Shown: piece by piece, positions 12,531-26,403 of the stretch
How positions within the stretch are numbered: position 1 is the stretch's first letter
Layout of the letters: each line of letters starts with the position of its first letter
The notes under the pieces: model-generated
Told to the model about the DNA's origin: nothing
The model's input: the letters and a program-made list of their open reading frames with translations, nothing else
Databases searched by the model: none
Origin: Limnoperna fortunei
Lineage: Eukaryota; Mollusca; Bivalvia; Mytilida; Modiolidae
NCBI GenBank assembly: GCA_944474755.1
Contig: OX104123.1
Coordinates: 64,473,898-64,537,897, forward strand
DNA length: 64,000 nt
Direction of reading: 5' to 3'
Made by a program: the position numbers and the translations under genes

Positions 12531-15217
12531 TAAGAAACAAAATACAAAACAAGGAAAACAGGAAAAAGATTACAATGAGCAACTCGTACATAGAAAAAAT
12601 TATAGCGAACATAGCAGATGCGAGCTATACGGTTACCTACTTGTGTGTAAAAAAGTCATGTAATCGATCTGAACAAACCCATTTCAGATGGTAGCTGAGC
12701 TATCGGACAAAAATTGTTGTAGACGAGCACTAAAATTAACTGTAAAAGATATGTCGTTGCTAGGTACTTTTTAAAATCCGAAGAAACCTTTTAATTACAA
12801 TATAAAACCATGTTACAGCTGGTTTTGTAAAAATTTTTCAAAGCAATATTACCTCAAAAGTTGATGTTTGAACATTGGTTCATACAATACGACTTACTAC
12901 TAACGACATCTGTTTTCTGTCTGGCCAACAGTTGTACCGGAAATGGCTATGAGAGTCCTTTATCGTAAACAAACGGAGATCTAAAGTGACGTTCCATGAT
13001 ACACGATTTTCATGGATACAGTTTTAATCTTTCTTTTGTGGCTTTATATATTTTTTTTAATTTTCACGTAAGACGTACCAAAATTATATCATTGAACTCA
13101 TCGGTGTCAGGGAGAGAACCCAGTAATGAAAAAGGTAAATTCTGAATACTATTTGTCTGTTTGATAATATTTGATAGGTAGCGTTAATTTTGTATATATC
13201 TGTCTTTAAAAAGTGGCGAAATACAAAAGAATGATATATAACGGTACAATGTTCAGTGAACAATTAAAACGTATTATTTGTGCCATTCTAAGTTTGAACA
13301 AAAATTAAATTGTTTTTCAACAACTTATGTTGCTTAAAAAGAAGCAAAAGAGACCGATAACAAGTAAAACAAAATCTGATCTACACTGGATTTATTTAAT
13401 AAAAATCCAAAATAAAGTGGGGCTACACAAAAGTTTATTCCTCAAACTTTACTGCAATTTATACAATGAAGGCCGTTGATTAATTATTTTTTCTCTAATA
13501 GAGGCATATAATTGATATCATATGTGCCCACTTATAGATTGAACAAATAGCATGCGATATACTCAACAGAAGGGTACGTAAAATACATCATGGCCTTGTT
13601 TGAATTATTCATACATAGTACAATTTTTATTAAAGGGAATAAGCAATCATGGCAACATTGCATTATCAGAAATGTTTAATTGAAACAATTATGAAGTAGT
13701 TTGATGAATTTCTTGTATTTTTTGGTCGACAGTCGTCTGCAGTTTTCATATTACATTTTAAATGTTGTTCAATAACATCTTATTTAACTATGGTTTTGCG
13801 AAAATAAAATATTTAGTATTCATTTCATGACAATAGATTATATTTTAGCTGCCATGATTAACAACTTTCATCAAAGATGCCTAATGTCAAATTTGCTACG
13901 TCAGACGTATAAGACTCATCAGTAGCGCTAAAATACCAACGATATTTAAATTCTAATAATAAATATGATAAGAAGCTTTTATCATCAATATTTCAGAACG
14001 TGATGACCAATATGCCAGCATCAACATCTTGCGCATAGAAAACCTAACAATTAGAACCAGTTTAGAAATTTGAGTAAATTAAAACAATGACAATACAAAA
14101 CCTGGAGGAATAAATGATATTCTTGTCAGCTCCAAAGTATAAAAACAGGGCTGGTGATACCAAAGGAGACTTAAGGTCATCTAGTAGAGCCACAGATATA
14201 TTGCGATCACCAATATATACTACATGTATTGCCTTATCAAGACTTATAAGTGACACTTAAACCCCCAAAATATTCAAAAGTCAAATTATATTATGTTGTA
14301 AAGCTTTTTTCATCAAAGTAATATGCAGCTTACTTTTTCGCAAACGTGTTTTGAAGTTAATTGTTTGAAAAGCATATTTCAAAACTCGTATCATAAACTT
14401 AGTTATGTAAACAAGACGAAGTTAGCAAGTTCCAATTGGGATCTGAACTTTGACTAATAAAGCATAACGTTCTGCAATTTTTGATGATGAAAGCTCTACA
14501 ACATCTGAATAATTAACATGAATGCTCTGCCTCATTTATTAGACAAGTATACATTGCAACTTAATCACTCAAATTGTCGAAACCATCGTTATTGTAACAA
14601 CTCAAGGACTATACAAGATGTAAAAGCAGAAAGTGCATTTATCATCGATTATTAGTTTAAGACAAATCACACTAATTATCTCTCATTTAATACTTTAAAT
14701 AAACACATTAAACAGTAAATATACAACTATTTTCAACAAACACTGAATTAAAGTATAAAAAATCCTATTTCAGACTAACCACTGATAATATCTACACCTA
14801 TATTTTGTAAAAAAAAACTAACAGTGAACTTTGATATGAATTTGAAAATGAGTTACAATAGTTTTCAACGCTAATAAGAATTAAGAGTACTAGTAAACGG
14901 GAACCATTGGCTACCAACAAACGAATGCTGAGAGTTATTGTTCGGGAGTTTAGACTATTTATCAAGACTAGCATTAATATAAATTTTAATCTTATTTCTA
15001 AAGGTTTAAATCTGAACAATAAGTGTGGCGTGCTGTCTAAAACACAGTCACTAAAATATATAAACGAAAGAATAATAAGAAGAAAGCTTAAAAGGAACAT
15101 TTTGACTTAAATATCATTACATCGATTTTTATTGATAACTACCTACATCCTGCATGGAAAAGGGGTTGTTAAATGATACGTTAGACGTACAAACATTTTA
15201 GATGACAAACCATTAAT
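12531..15217. other. intergenic, no recognised feature
   Basis: A+T-rich sequence without recognisable exons, repeats or RNA genes. Short open stretches near 14062-14256 and 14798-15110 lack any family motif and are treated as chance. Confidence 0.5.
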
Positions 15218-15231
15218 AACTGCATGAGATT

Positions 15232-15633
15232 GATTGAATGTCTGCTTTACGTCCAGCGAGCAGTGTTTCTGCTATATTCAGGACCAGAACAAGTTAACAA
15301 ACAATAAATTAACGGAAATGGGGTTGGGATGGGTCACAGGGAATACAATTTTGACTGCCACTGGAAAAGTATGGTTTTGGGGAGGGGTGGAAAATTTAGC
15401 CTTTTGTAGCGGCTACAATGAGCCTAGTCTTTTTCGAAATCTACAAAAGGGGTCTTTATCGTGCAAGGAGCGTGGCACTCTCCAAACACGTTACCCACTA
15501 CGGTCCGCGGTCAGGCTTTCCGTATTAAGACCTGACAACCCAGCAATCAGATGGTCTCTCCTATCAGCCACCCGGGAACGCGCTGGGATGCACTGTGGGT
15601 CGACCACTGGGAACCCTTCCAGTATGGTCCCAG
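15232..15633 (-). mobile_element. SINE family B, full length
   Basis: About 400 bp in reverse orientation: tail (TTTACGTCCAGCGAGCAG, AGCTATATTCAGG-like) at the low end and 5' end (CTGGGACCATACTGG on the minus strand) at 15633. A perfect 14-bp TSD, AACTGCATGAGATT, lies at 15218-15231 and 15634-15647. The internal sequence GGACCGTAGTGGGTAACGTG is shared with copies at 21359 and 35568. Confidence 0.9.
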
Positions 15634-15647
15634 AACTGCATGAGATT

Positions 15648-17314
15648 AAAAAAAAATACATGCCATATTGCATATATAATAGACGTGCAAATTACAAAAG
15701 ATTAGGTTAAATAGGTTATCTTATAAGCTTTTAATTAGGTTCTTATAATCATAGAACAGAATTCTCTGTTGAATATGTAGCCAAAATTCCGATGTTATAA
15801 GATGAACTAAAACATAACAATGGAACAACACAATTTTGTTAAGTGTTAATCATTTTGTATAGCTTAAGTGGAAAATAACGAGGAAAAAATTTAAAATGCC
15901 AATTTTATGTCCTTAACATGCTGCTTTTTGTCGTTATTAAATTTTCAACTCCACTATAATTGCAACTAAAAACGTCCCGTTACCGCAGCTTCAAAATTTT
16001 AAAACATTTTTCGATATATAACAATCAAAATAGAATATGGAGAAGACTCTTTGTGATTTAAAAAAATGTTGAGAACTTATAATTATCTTTGATCTAAACC
16101 ATATAATTGTGGATATAAATATTTACAAATATAAAATCTGACTGTCTCCTAATTTACATAGGATTAGATTGAAATTTTCTTTCATACTTTCGCGAATAAT
16201 GTATTAAAATAATGTACTACCTACTTACACCTAATTAAAATTTTTACGTTTTTATAACCTCCGCATGTTTGCACCAACATGAAACTGTAACAGTTCAATA
16301 ACAAATCAAAGAGCAGTAATGTGCTTAAAAATTTTCGTGGTGCATAACTGCGGAGGATGTCTTTTATGAAAAATAAAAGTTGCGTGCGCTCCAACCTTGG
16401 CGGATTGTATAATAGAATTCATAAGAAAGAAAAATGTGTCTTTGCTTTGAAAAAAAAATTGTACGACGACTGTCTTGACTGTTGATGTGGTTTTAACGTA
16501 TGTGAATCTTCATAACATGGAATAATGAACAACACAGACGACAGGGACTAAACTAAATGTTGACGTATTTTGGTTATTGTTTTTGCGTGACGAATAAAAA
16601 CTACTTACCGCGTATGGTCCAGCTTACGCTAATTTTTTAGATCTCAAAATGTGTATATTGAATTCATCACTTTATTTTCCACAGTTATTTAGCGTTTTGA
16701 AATGCAGCGTATTTTTCAATTTGATAGAGCAATTTTCTATGGTAAAGTTTGGCCTTAATTACAATGGAAGTGTATGTTTGGAAGAGTCCATTGTCGTCTG
16801 TTCAAAAGCCTCCGGGGAATATCGTCTGCAGTTAAGGCGGGAAAATCCTCGCAATTTGTCCGAATACCACTGAACGTTACGAAAGCAGACGATCTTTTTG
16901 AAAACAACGCGAGGTCCCTGTAGAAACTCAAATGGCTGACTTCCTATGTAAAATTCCCGTAGCAAATGTCAAGGACGATTTGGAACTTGTCAACAACAAA
17001 GGCATACTATAAAGTATGGACGTTTTATCGTGTAGAAATGTTTTTACAAAATTTACAAATTTACAATATGGAATAATAAAAAATTGCAAGCAAAACATCC
17101 AGCGCAGCGGGGTGTTACATTTAGTATAGACTTTTGTATTTTAATTCTGGATCTTTAAAGGACTTTATATTTTGCTATTCGGGACATTTGCTACATTTAC
17201 AGTGACTACTAAATCACCAGATTTAAGGTTTTTAACAGGTAAGTTAAATTTATATATATAATCTAAGTAATGCAAGTCCTTTCCATACATGTATTTTAAA
17301 AATTATTTTGCAGG
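15648..17314. other. intergenic with part of a dispersed repeat
   Basis: No gene recognised to about 16790. Sequence at about 16833-17115 resembles 49330-49515: GGCGGGAAAA, TTTGTCCGA, TGAACGTTACGAAA, CAATATGGAATAA and GGGGTGTTA occur in the same order. This marks a dispersed repeat of unknown class. The last bases form a pyrimidine tract and acceptor (TTTTGCAG) before the pseudogene at 17315. Confidence 0.45.
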
Positions 17315-19301
17315 ATGTCATCGAAAAAAATCATTCCCATGTGTACTATGTTGAACAAAACCAGCAAAACGACGTTCGTTTAGCGGCGATGATAATAAAT
17401 CACTCCGAAAGTACTTGGATAATACTTTCTTCATAAATGTTGGAAATGATGATGTTATATGTGGAAGATGTCGGCGTGTGTATTATAGAGTAAATAATAA
17501 TCAGTCTACGGTAAAACATATAGAAAAGTATGTTTACAATAACGACCATGATTGTGATTACCAACAATCTGCTTCAAAACAAAAAATGGTTGCCCCTCGT
17601 AACAACCGCCCTTCTCTTTCATCTATTGGGGGAAGTCATCCACATGTCTCGTTTGTAACAGAAGAGGACGCTTCTTGTAGTTTCATCGTCTGCCAAGTTA
17701 AATAAATTTATTCAAAAAAATATTATTATACCCGCTGGTTCAAGATGCTGCCCGGTTCCTTTATTAGATGATGACTTTACTGATCAAGCTTATGATTGCT
17801 TGTCAGAAGTGCGTGATTCTACAGATTTTAATAGAACTGAACTATTTGTACTGATGCAAAAATTACGGAACGTGTTATTGAAAAGTAAACAGAAAAGAAT
17901 AAATTTTGATGTCGCTTCAACATTAAGTGATGCTGACTTTCTTAAATTAACTTGTATTGATAAAACGTCATTTGGCGATTTAGCTCAATACCTTACTGGT
18001 ATCCTGGACACACATGTACGAAGCTCCAGAACATGTTTAGGCATTTTTCTGACCAAATTAAAGTCTGGTATGTCTAATAAAATAATATCAACTATACTTG
18101 GTGTCAGTAAGGATTCTATCAGACGAGCGGTTGCCACCACGCAAGACTCTTTTACAGTCATTTGTTCCTCATAATATTGGATTTCAACATATAAGTAGAC
18201 AGGCCAAAATTGAAACATGCTCAAACATTGTTTGTAAAACAACGATAGCCTGCAATTTTGGTTATAGATGGTACCTATATTTATATACAAAAAAGCAACA
18301 ATTTCGATTTCAAAGACGCTCATATAGCTTACATAAACACATACCTCTTGTCAAACCAATGGTAATTATTAGTACAACTAGCTATTTCGTAAGTGTAATG
18401 GGACCTTACCTCGCTGATGTGAAAAACAACGACGCCAGTATTTTAGCATCTGACGCCGAGGAGATCCGAAGGTGGATACAATAAAATGATGTCTTTATTA
18501 TTGACCGTCGATTCAGAGATTCTTTAGAAGTCCTTTCTGATTTGGGAATACAAACCGAAATGCCGCCGTTTTTAGAAAAAAGGTCAAAAGCAATTTACCA
18601 CAGAAGAAAGTAATACATATCGGCTTGTTACTAAAATACGTTGGGTAGTCGAGTCTGCAAACGGTAGAATCAAGTCGTGGAGATATTTAAGTCACATCAT
18701 TCCAAATTCACAAATTCCTAACATTGGAGATTATACAAACATATTGTTTGTTCCATTTGCAATAAATACCTTAGACCCCTGAGTAGTGGAAATTCTATGA
18801 GAAAGTCGGGTGGAATATGTTACACCTCTCAAAACCAAATAACATGTGTAAAAGACAGAATTGGATAAAATACGGTCTTCAAATTGGCACAAAATTGACG
18901 CGATAAATTTGTCATTTCCATCACTATCAGAGAAAGAACTACGAAATCTTACAATAGGTGTGTATCAAATTAGTCTTACGAAGTACTATACAGCTTAACA
19001 CCTCAGTGAACATTCGGAATTTGAAGTTCTTGCACAACAGCAGGAAAACAATTTGATCTGTGTTAAAATGCAAAGTAGACACGTTTCAGCTAAAACCTAT
19101 TTGCTATGGATTCAGTATGATGAATGTTCTGTATTGTGTTGGTATTGTAGATGTCTTACTGGAGCTAGATTAGTCGGTATGTGTGCACATGTTGCATCGG
19201 TTGTCTGGTATGTAGGATATACAAGAAATATCCAACAATCTTTTGTAACTGGTACAGACTGGACTAAATACTTGCTACATGCCTGGACCAGAAACTGTTA
19301 A
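17315..19301 (+). pseudogene. decayed DDE_Tnp_4 (Harbinger/ISL2EU-like) transposase with SWIM zinc finger
   Basis: An ATG follows an acceptor at 17311-17313. N-terminal cysteine pairs (CVLC, ICGRCRRVYY, 17340-17490) suggest a zinc-binding module. A helix-turn-helix-like part follows at 17800-18174 (ISTILGVSKDSIRRAV). The catalytic core spans 18250-18830: VIDGTYIYIQKS for the first acid, GPYLADVKNNDAS for the second and IIDRRFRDS for the third, then MPPFLEKR and WVVES.NGRIKSW. The end (19053-19301) has a SWIM-type pattern, WYCRCLTGARLVGMCAHVAS. In-frame stops and frameshifts interrupt it several times. The domain order matches transposase-like proteins common in invertebrates and fish; the superfamily assignment is from memory. 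Confidence 0.8.
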
Positions 19302-19489
19302 TGAGAGCGAGGAAAGTGATTGTGTGGAAGAGTAACATTAATCTGACAATATACTCGTCTCAATTTTCTTTCAAATCAACCTATCAGGCATAGTGACCTT
19401 ATTTCACATAGTTTACTCTATCCAAGACTTAAAGATATATTCTAATCAGTAAAGTTGATGTGTTGTATTGCCTTATAATAGAGATAACC

Positions 19490-19626
19490 GTATTTGAAGA
19501 TTTGCCGGCACAAATTGGAGATTTGACAGTCGCAAATATCCGTTTACTGACTCCGTTTACGTGTCTTCAGTACACTCAATTTGCTACAATCAAATAAACA
19601 ATAGATGTCGGCAAATCTTCATACAC
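19490..19626. mobile_element. 137-bp MITE-like unit with 21-bp inverted ends
   Basis: The left end GTATTTGAAGATTTGCCGGC (19490-19509) matches the reverse complement of the right end (19606-19626) with four differences. The interior has no coding potential. A one-ended relative lies at 20145-20195. Confidence 0.65.
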
Positions 19627-20144
19627 AATACAGTTTCTTTTCTAAATATTGCTATTTTAGATATAACAGTGAAATGTTACTTTCACAAATCAAATATGTA
19701 GTTGAAAAAAATATATCATTTATTTGCACGTGAAAAAAGTTTAAATTGAGGACCTAACGTTAACTAGTTAATGCAAAGTTAAGTTTTGTATATAAGGCTA
19801 CCCTACACAAATATTTCTGTGATGTTGATATTGAATTTATTTTAAGAGTTATTTTGTCGGATAAGGCATAGAAATAATGTGCACCGGAAATGGGAACTGA
19901 AAAAAATATTTTCGACATAAACACAAAAGATTTATGTACACATATAATAATAATTATGTCCATTTTCACAACTACTGTGTTATTTCATAAATCAGAACAT
20001 CATACGATGACCAATCTGTGCATTTTTTGTCTTTTGTATGTATCTGACGATGAAGTGCAACTAAATCAGCGGAAGCATTTTCCAACTTACCTTTACTACT
20101 GTGTAATGAATACACGGTGTATATACTTAGGAGACTAATGTATT

Positions 20145-20195
20145 GTATTTGAAGATTTGCCGGCATAAATTGGTGATTTGATGGTCCGAAATTGA
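20145..20195 (+). repeat. partial copy of the 19490 MITE-like unit
   Basis: Repeats the 21-bp left terminus and about 27 further bases (AAATTGGTGATTTGATGGTC against AAATTGGAGATTTGACAGTC), then diverges. No matching right end is seen. Confidence 0.6.
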
Positions 20196-21358
20196 GAAAA
20201 CAGATATTTCCGACCACCAAAGCACCAACGGTCTAAAACGGTAATTTTTTGTGTACCAGAATAACGTCTGCGCTTGCGTTAATTTCTGACGCATCAATCG
20301 TAGAATTGATGCCGTGAAATTATTTTCATGTTTTCCAAACAGAATTAATGTTACATGTAGAATTACATTAGAATTACGTTTAGCTGTTTATAGTAAGTCT
20401 GAGTATGATTAAACATTTGTCGAAAGAGTCGACTTTTTTAATTACTGGGGTACGCTACGGGACGGTATTGTCCCTGTTAAAACTGTGTATATTGAAATAT
20501 GTTATACTTCATTGACAAAAATTATATATTAAACATATTTTTACCTGATATCAGAAAGAAGCAGAAATGAATTCCGAGCTCCAGTCTTGAAATATATGTT
20601 TTGAATAAACAGTTGTTTGTGTACTCAGTCTATCATGAGTTATATTTTGTTGACATGTTGATGTACATTAAATAACCACAGTGAAAATGTATCATTCTGC
20701 TAAATGTTACACTAAAATGATTATAACAACGATTCTGAATATTTAAATCAAACTTTTTAGCCTATTATGCAAACTACAGACATGTTTCTTGTAGATAAGA
20801 TCGTGTTTTGGTAAAAAAATACCAACATCACAAGTTCGTATCTTTTTTGTTTCTATGGCAACGACTTGTTAATTGTAAAATAATTATTGATAAGATTTAT
20901 TTTCGGAAATAAACATATGGATTACAGATTTGTTAATTTGTTTTGAATGATCATTTCAATTTATTTCTTTTCACAATACAGTCTTCAATTTACTGCTGGT
21001 GTTACAAAACCTTACTTTTTGTAATTTTTCGTTTAAAAGGCAACCTGAGTTTGATGACGTCATACTCCTTAGCCATGAGTAAATTCGGGAAAATTTTTGT
21101 TTTTCTAAAAAGTACATGTCACGGACACATTTTGTCCAAATACAATTAACATTTAAAATAGGGCCATTTTTGACCCTTACTGCTCCTACCCCTTTTTATG
21201 GGAGTTATGGCTCTTTGGACTAAGAAACCATACAACAGAATTTAACAACACTTGGTATGCAAGAATACACCATATGTAGTTGTGCATATTACCAGGAATT
21301 TTTATCTGCAAATTTTTGTGGGAGTTATGACCCATTGGAATTTGAGGAAAATCCACGC
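20196..21358. other. intergenic, no recognised feature
   Basis: No gene, repeat or RNA signal recognised. Confidence 0.45.
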
Positions 21359-21764
21359 GCTGGGACCATACTGGGAGGGTTCCCAGTGCTCGAACCACAG
21401 AGCAGCCCAGCACGTCCCCGGTTGGCGGATAGGGGAGAACCTCTCATTGTGGGGTTGTCAGGTCATAACACAGAAAGCCTTACCGCGGACCGTAGTGGGT
21501 AACGTGTTTGGAGAATGCCACGCTCCTTGCACGATAAACACCCCTTTTGTAGATTTCGAAAAAGAGTAGGCTCATTGTAGCCGCAACAAAAGGCTAAATT
21601 TTCCTCCCCTACCCAAAACTCTTTCTAGTGGCAGTCAAAATTGTATTCCCCGTTACCCATCCCACCCCCATTTTCCGTTGATTTATTGTTTGTTAACTTG
21701 TTTCCGTCCTGAATATAGTTGAAACACTGCTCGCTGAACGTAAAGCAGACATCCAATCAATCAA
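21359..21764 (+). mobile_element. SINE family B
   Basis: Starts CTGGGACCATACTGGGAGGG and ends in a CAATCAATCAAT tract. It is collinear with the TSD-flanked copy at 15232-15633, including the block TGTAGATTTCGAAAAAGAGT and the tail GTCCTGAATATAGTTGAAAC. No convincing TSD beyond a possible 6 bp (CCACGC). Confidence 0.85.
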
Positions 21765-22229
21765 TATACCCCACGCAAGTAGGTTGCGGAGGGTAACAGA
21801 ATTTTATTAAACTTGGTTGGAACGAAAGACACCATTTTTAGTTGTGCCTATCAGCAGGAAATTATGATACATGTACAATATTTTTTGTATTTGTTATTCC
21901 TCCTTTAACCTTAGAAAATTTTCAAAATATATGTATGAAACAACTCGTATGTGCTTATACTCAGAAACTACTGATCACAACTTTATGGAACTTCATTGGT
22001 ATATGGGAGCGTTGGGTATGTGAGCGTGATCACTAAGATCCTTTAATTTAAAACGAAATTGATTGTAAATATTTAATACAAAGAGATCCATTATGATTTT
22101 GTACATGTAGTATAGCGTAATCGTATTTAAATACCGAAAAATATATGTTAGCGGCGGGACATTAGTTTAAAAATTTTCGAGACTGAGTTTTTTATGTAAA
22201 ATTATGCTCCTGATTCTTTTAAATTACAG

Positions 22230-22739
22230 CCCCGTGCGGGATCCGGGTGGCTAAAAGAATAGACCGCAGTCGCGCTAGCTTGTCGTAAAAGGCGACTAAA
22301 TAGCGCCCAGTACCCTGACCGGCGTGTCAGGTCGGTTTGCCTAAAGACCGACTGGGATGTGTGCCCCAGGTGGTTGAATGGGGTACCCCTGGCAAACTGG
22401 TGTTGTCAGGCCATAATACGGAAAACCTGACCGCAAACCATATTAGTGCACCGTGTTGGGAAAAATGCCACGTTCCTCGCACGTTAAAGAACGCTGCTGT
22501 AGTATTCGCTATGAGTAGGGATTTCGATCCCGCTACAGGAGGCTACATTGTCCGACCCTATCCATCACCCCATTTGCCAGTGGCCATCTAATATCGTTAC
22601 CCCTATTTTTCCTCGTGTCCCATCCCATTTTCATTCATAATCATTTCATGTTCATTTTATCATCCATTTCATGTTCATCGCCGGAATATAGCTGAAATAT
22701 TGCTGCTCGGGCGTTAAACACCATAAATCAATCAATCAA
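22230..22739 (+). mobile_element. SINE family A, full length
   Basis: About 510 bp from CCCCGTGCGGGATCCGGG to a CAATCAATCAAT tail. An imperfect 15-bp TSD flanks it: TCTTTTAAATTACAG (22215-22229) and TCTTTTGAATTGCAG (22740-22754), two differences, suggesting an older insertion. Confidence 0.9.
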
Positions 22740-22754
22740 TCTTTTGAATTGCAG

Positions 22755-23801
22755 AAACCAAACGTTTTTTTTTATTCCCTCAAAGCTGAAATCCGTATAT
22801 TGTATGAAATCGGAAATCCCTGTTACTAAACATTAACAATATTTTCGGGGTTTTATTATAAAAGAAATAAATGCCTTTAAAAGGTTACCTACAACCTGAC
22901 AACATACGACTATTCTGTTTTTGCAATATTCCTGGGACCTATGCACCCATTATTATTTATTGGAAACTGAAAGTCAAGTGTGTTTGCATCTCTTTCTAAT
23001 TGCTAACTGCTAAAGTTCTAACATTTTTATAATATTTACGTTCATTACAAGATCATGGAGAAAATTTAGCGCAATACACTCACAATGTGCTAAGGTGATA
23101 TAGAATAACTTCTGTGAACGTAAAATAAAAGCTAACATTACTTAAGACTGAAAACTCAACACTCATAGCAATCCGTCGGCAATCAATTATCAATCAATCG
23201 GATCAGTCATATCGTTTCCAAACCTTCCATCCGTCATTGGCGGAATTGGAACCATTTGACTAATCCGACGGATTGATTTAGACTAATCGCTGCAATCCGT
23301 GCATTCAACTTCCAGTGAAATTATTATTTCGAAATGTGAAAATTCGTTTCACTCGCAAATATTAGAAGTGTTAAAATGCCGACTGTCTGTAATTTTCTCA
23401 TTTCTGGCTTCGTTTACATAAACATTAGGCAGAAACTAGTCTACAGTTATGAAACAAATGGATATTCCCCAATCTATAACTTATTCATGTTTGACACAAT
23501 AAAAACATATCTAAAATACCACACACGATGACCTATTTTGAAATCGTACATAGTTGACTTATGTGTTGTTTATTTTACGATGTTTGTTATATACGTAAGA
23601 TATTTAATAATATATAACTATTAACGTTTTGACTTATTTGAAATAAATAACTAGGGTTCACAGAGCTGACCAGTGCGTCCTCGGGTCCCTTTCTTGAACG
23701 AGTGTCAAAAAATTTATGATGCAAAGGAAATATTAATTACTTATAATATATATTATGTTGAGAGAAAACATGTACTATTTGTTTGCCTGCTTCCTTTTAT
23801 T
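22755..23801. other. intergenic; possible inverted repeat
   Basis: No gene recognised. AATCCGTCGG near 23169 and CCGACGGATT near 23267 form a short inverted pair and may bound a small MITE. Confidence 0.35.
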
Positions 23802-24795
23802 AGCTCACCTTGACCGAAGGTCCATGTGAGCTTTGGCTATCACTTGGCGTCCGTCGTAAACTTTTTCTAAAATCTTCTCCTCTGAAACCACTGGGCCAAT
23901 TTTTTTCAAACTTGGCCACAATCATCCTTAGGGTTCCTAGTGTTAAGTTTGAACCCAGGGTGTTAATCAACAGACAAATATGGCTGCTGTTACTAAAAAT
24001 AGAACATGGGGGTCAACACAGGTTTTTGATCATTATCTAACAAACTATAATAGCTATAAAGCAAACCGTTACTTCAAATTGATCAGCACATTAAGGTCTA
24101 CAATAGTTGCTATTAGTGCGAAGTTGTGTAATGGCGTCTTGTAGGAGTAATTGCCCTTTTTTGACGATTTTTGGTATTTACAATATAACCTGAAAACTAT
24201 ACGAGGTAGAGTGAAACTGTAAATGGCAAAATTGATCAGCAATTAAAGCCCTTCAATTCACTATATCAGTCTGAAATTGTCAGATGACTCCTTATAGGAG
24301 TTATTGCCCTTAAAAGGCAATTTTTTATGAAATTTTCCGTTTTTGTCCTGTAATTTGAAAACTATAGTAGCTATATTAAAACTGTAAATTGCACAAATGA
24401 TCAGCAAAAGAAGCCCTACGAATGATTGCTTAGTCCGAAATTGCAAGATGACTCTATATAGGAGTTATTGCCCTTTCATTATGAATTTGGACAAATGAAC
24501 AGTTTTTTAATTGTAAATTCGTCTATAACACACCTATTAGTAGAGTAAAACTGTAAATTTCTAAAGCACCGTAAAGGACAATGCCTAAAAACCATTTAAT
24601 TTTCAGAAATAGTCGATGGAACCTTATAGGAGTTATTGTATTTAACAAATTTTTTGAAGAAATGTTTAGTTTTTGCACAGTTACTTAAAAGCTATAACAA
24701 CTAGACTGCAACTGTTAATTTCAAAAAATTTAATATAGTTTAAGTCATTTGGATTCCAGGTGAGCGATTACAGGCTCCTGGGAGCCTCTAGTTTT
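23802..24795 (+). repeat. long interspersed repeat Z with internal units
   Basis: Begins TTAGCTCACCTTGACCGAAG, followed by TCACTTGGCGTCCGTCGTAA, and ends GGTGAGCGATTACAGGCTCC then GGGAGCCTCTAGTTTT. The body repeats a unit of about 165 bp four times, each with TATAGGAGTTATTGCCCTT or a close variant (near 24140, 24295, 24455 and 24625). A reversed, longer copy is at 30436-32045. No protein coding is evident. Repeats with these ends are common in bivalve genomes from memory; the class is not known to me. Confidence 0.75.
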
Positions 24796-26082
24796 CTAAT
24801 TCTTCGTATAAACGGAAGAATTTCGAATCAATGATTAAGTCAATACTGTAAGTGTTAATAACGGCACACTAGTATTTAACAGTTTTCGTGGGTAGCGCTC
24901 AAGAATGTATTAAATCTGAACTAGAAGGTGCCATGTTTAGTTATAATATTTAATATAATATACTAACATAATATACCTACCAAATTAAGAAGTGTTCACA
25001 CTTTCAAAAAAGATCTTTTTACAAACTCGTGGTGTATTCCCTTCACGGAAGTAATGCAATATGTAAAATAAGACAAAAAATTCCACATTTGATCATTCCT
25101 GTTTGCGTTTTTTAAAAATATATTTTATTAAAGAATGATGTTTATTACATGCAGCAATGTATCATACTAATATTTATTTTTTTCTATGTTACAATAAACT
25201 GTAATTTGGTGACTGCTGAATCACCAGTGATTGTTAACAGCAATGTGCAATATGCTGTTGAATAAAAAAATTAAAAAAACTAACTAATCAATCAATGAAA
25301 TAAGTTATTATTCAAATTGAAGGACACTTTTTTAATGAACAGGTTTTAAAAAAGGTTCCGTTTTATCGATATGACTGTAATGACAATGGTTTAAACGTTA
25401 TTTGGAGCCTCGGTTGATGATAGGTTAGAAATCTACTGTTTACTGTCACATGTCTATCAACAAGTTGTGGATTTTCGAATGTCTGCATGTAGAATGCGCC
25501 CGACTCCGGTTTTAACCTGTACCCAGGCTTCCTTCCACCCTACCGACAATAAATGCTAATCGCCATGAATTAACTGAAAACCCTAAATAATCAAACAATC
25601 CAAGGTAATTGTAAGGATACTTTTTAACTACTATTATTGCATGTCTAATAAAACTTGCAAGAATCGCTGTGTATTTTAGTCAACTTCATGTTTTGTAAAC
25701 AATTAAATTGCTGGTGTAACAGTTAAACAATTGTTTCTACATCACAGTTTTATAATTGAATTTAAAAATGTTGTAAATTAAATAAATCATGCAGGCATAC
25801 ATTTAGAAAATTGTTTTTTTAAATGCATGTAAAAATGATGTCTATCAAAATGAGGCACTTTTCTTTTCTAAATGTGAAACAAATCTGTTACTGACTGGTG
25901 TTGTAGGGGACGGTTTTGCTTAATATTTACGACAAAAAATATACATGTATCAGGTAACAGAACATAGAATAAACCGGAATCACGAGTCGTGGAAATGAAA
26001 AACATTATCAAGAATGGATTACGAAAGTAAAACATTTCACCACGTCGCTTTTGATGTGTCTTAAGTCGATTTTTGTTTGAAC

Positions 26083-26215
26083 GGTGTTTTAACGCCACTT
26101 TCAGCAATTTTTCAGCTATTTTCTGACGTCCAGTTTTTATTGGGGGAGGAAGCCGGAGTACCCGGAGAGAACCCCCGACCTGCGGCAGGAAATACTTGTC
26201 AAGTCTTAAGTCGAA
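26083..26215 (-). mobile_element. SINE family D fragment
   Basis: On the minus strand it has a core CTCTCCGGGTACTCCGGCTT, then CCCCCAATAAAAACTGGACG, and ends with a variant of the shared tail (AGAAAATAGCTGAAAAATTG then GGCGTTAAAAC). The copy at 48030-48262 extends further and has a tRNA-like head. Confidence 0.7.
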
Positions 26216-26403
26216 TTAAGTTTTTAAAGGTTTATAGGGATCGATCGACCCGCAGAGATTCCTGCCTTAAAGAAGTTTGATTAATTGTATAATAAAAAGA
26301 AAATAGTTGGTTTTTTTGTTTTTATCTTTTTGGAAAGAGATATTTGTATTAACTATTCGTTTGAATACTTGCGTTAATTTTATTTTAAATGCATAATATG
26401 TTT

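Noticed and set aside
14798..15110. Overlapping open frames near 15 kb as a membrane protein
   Set aside because: A+T-rich low-complexity translation with no motif, splice context or family resemblance.
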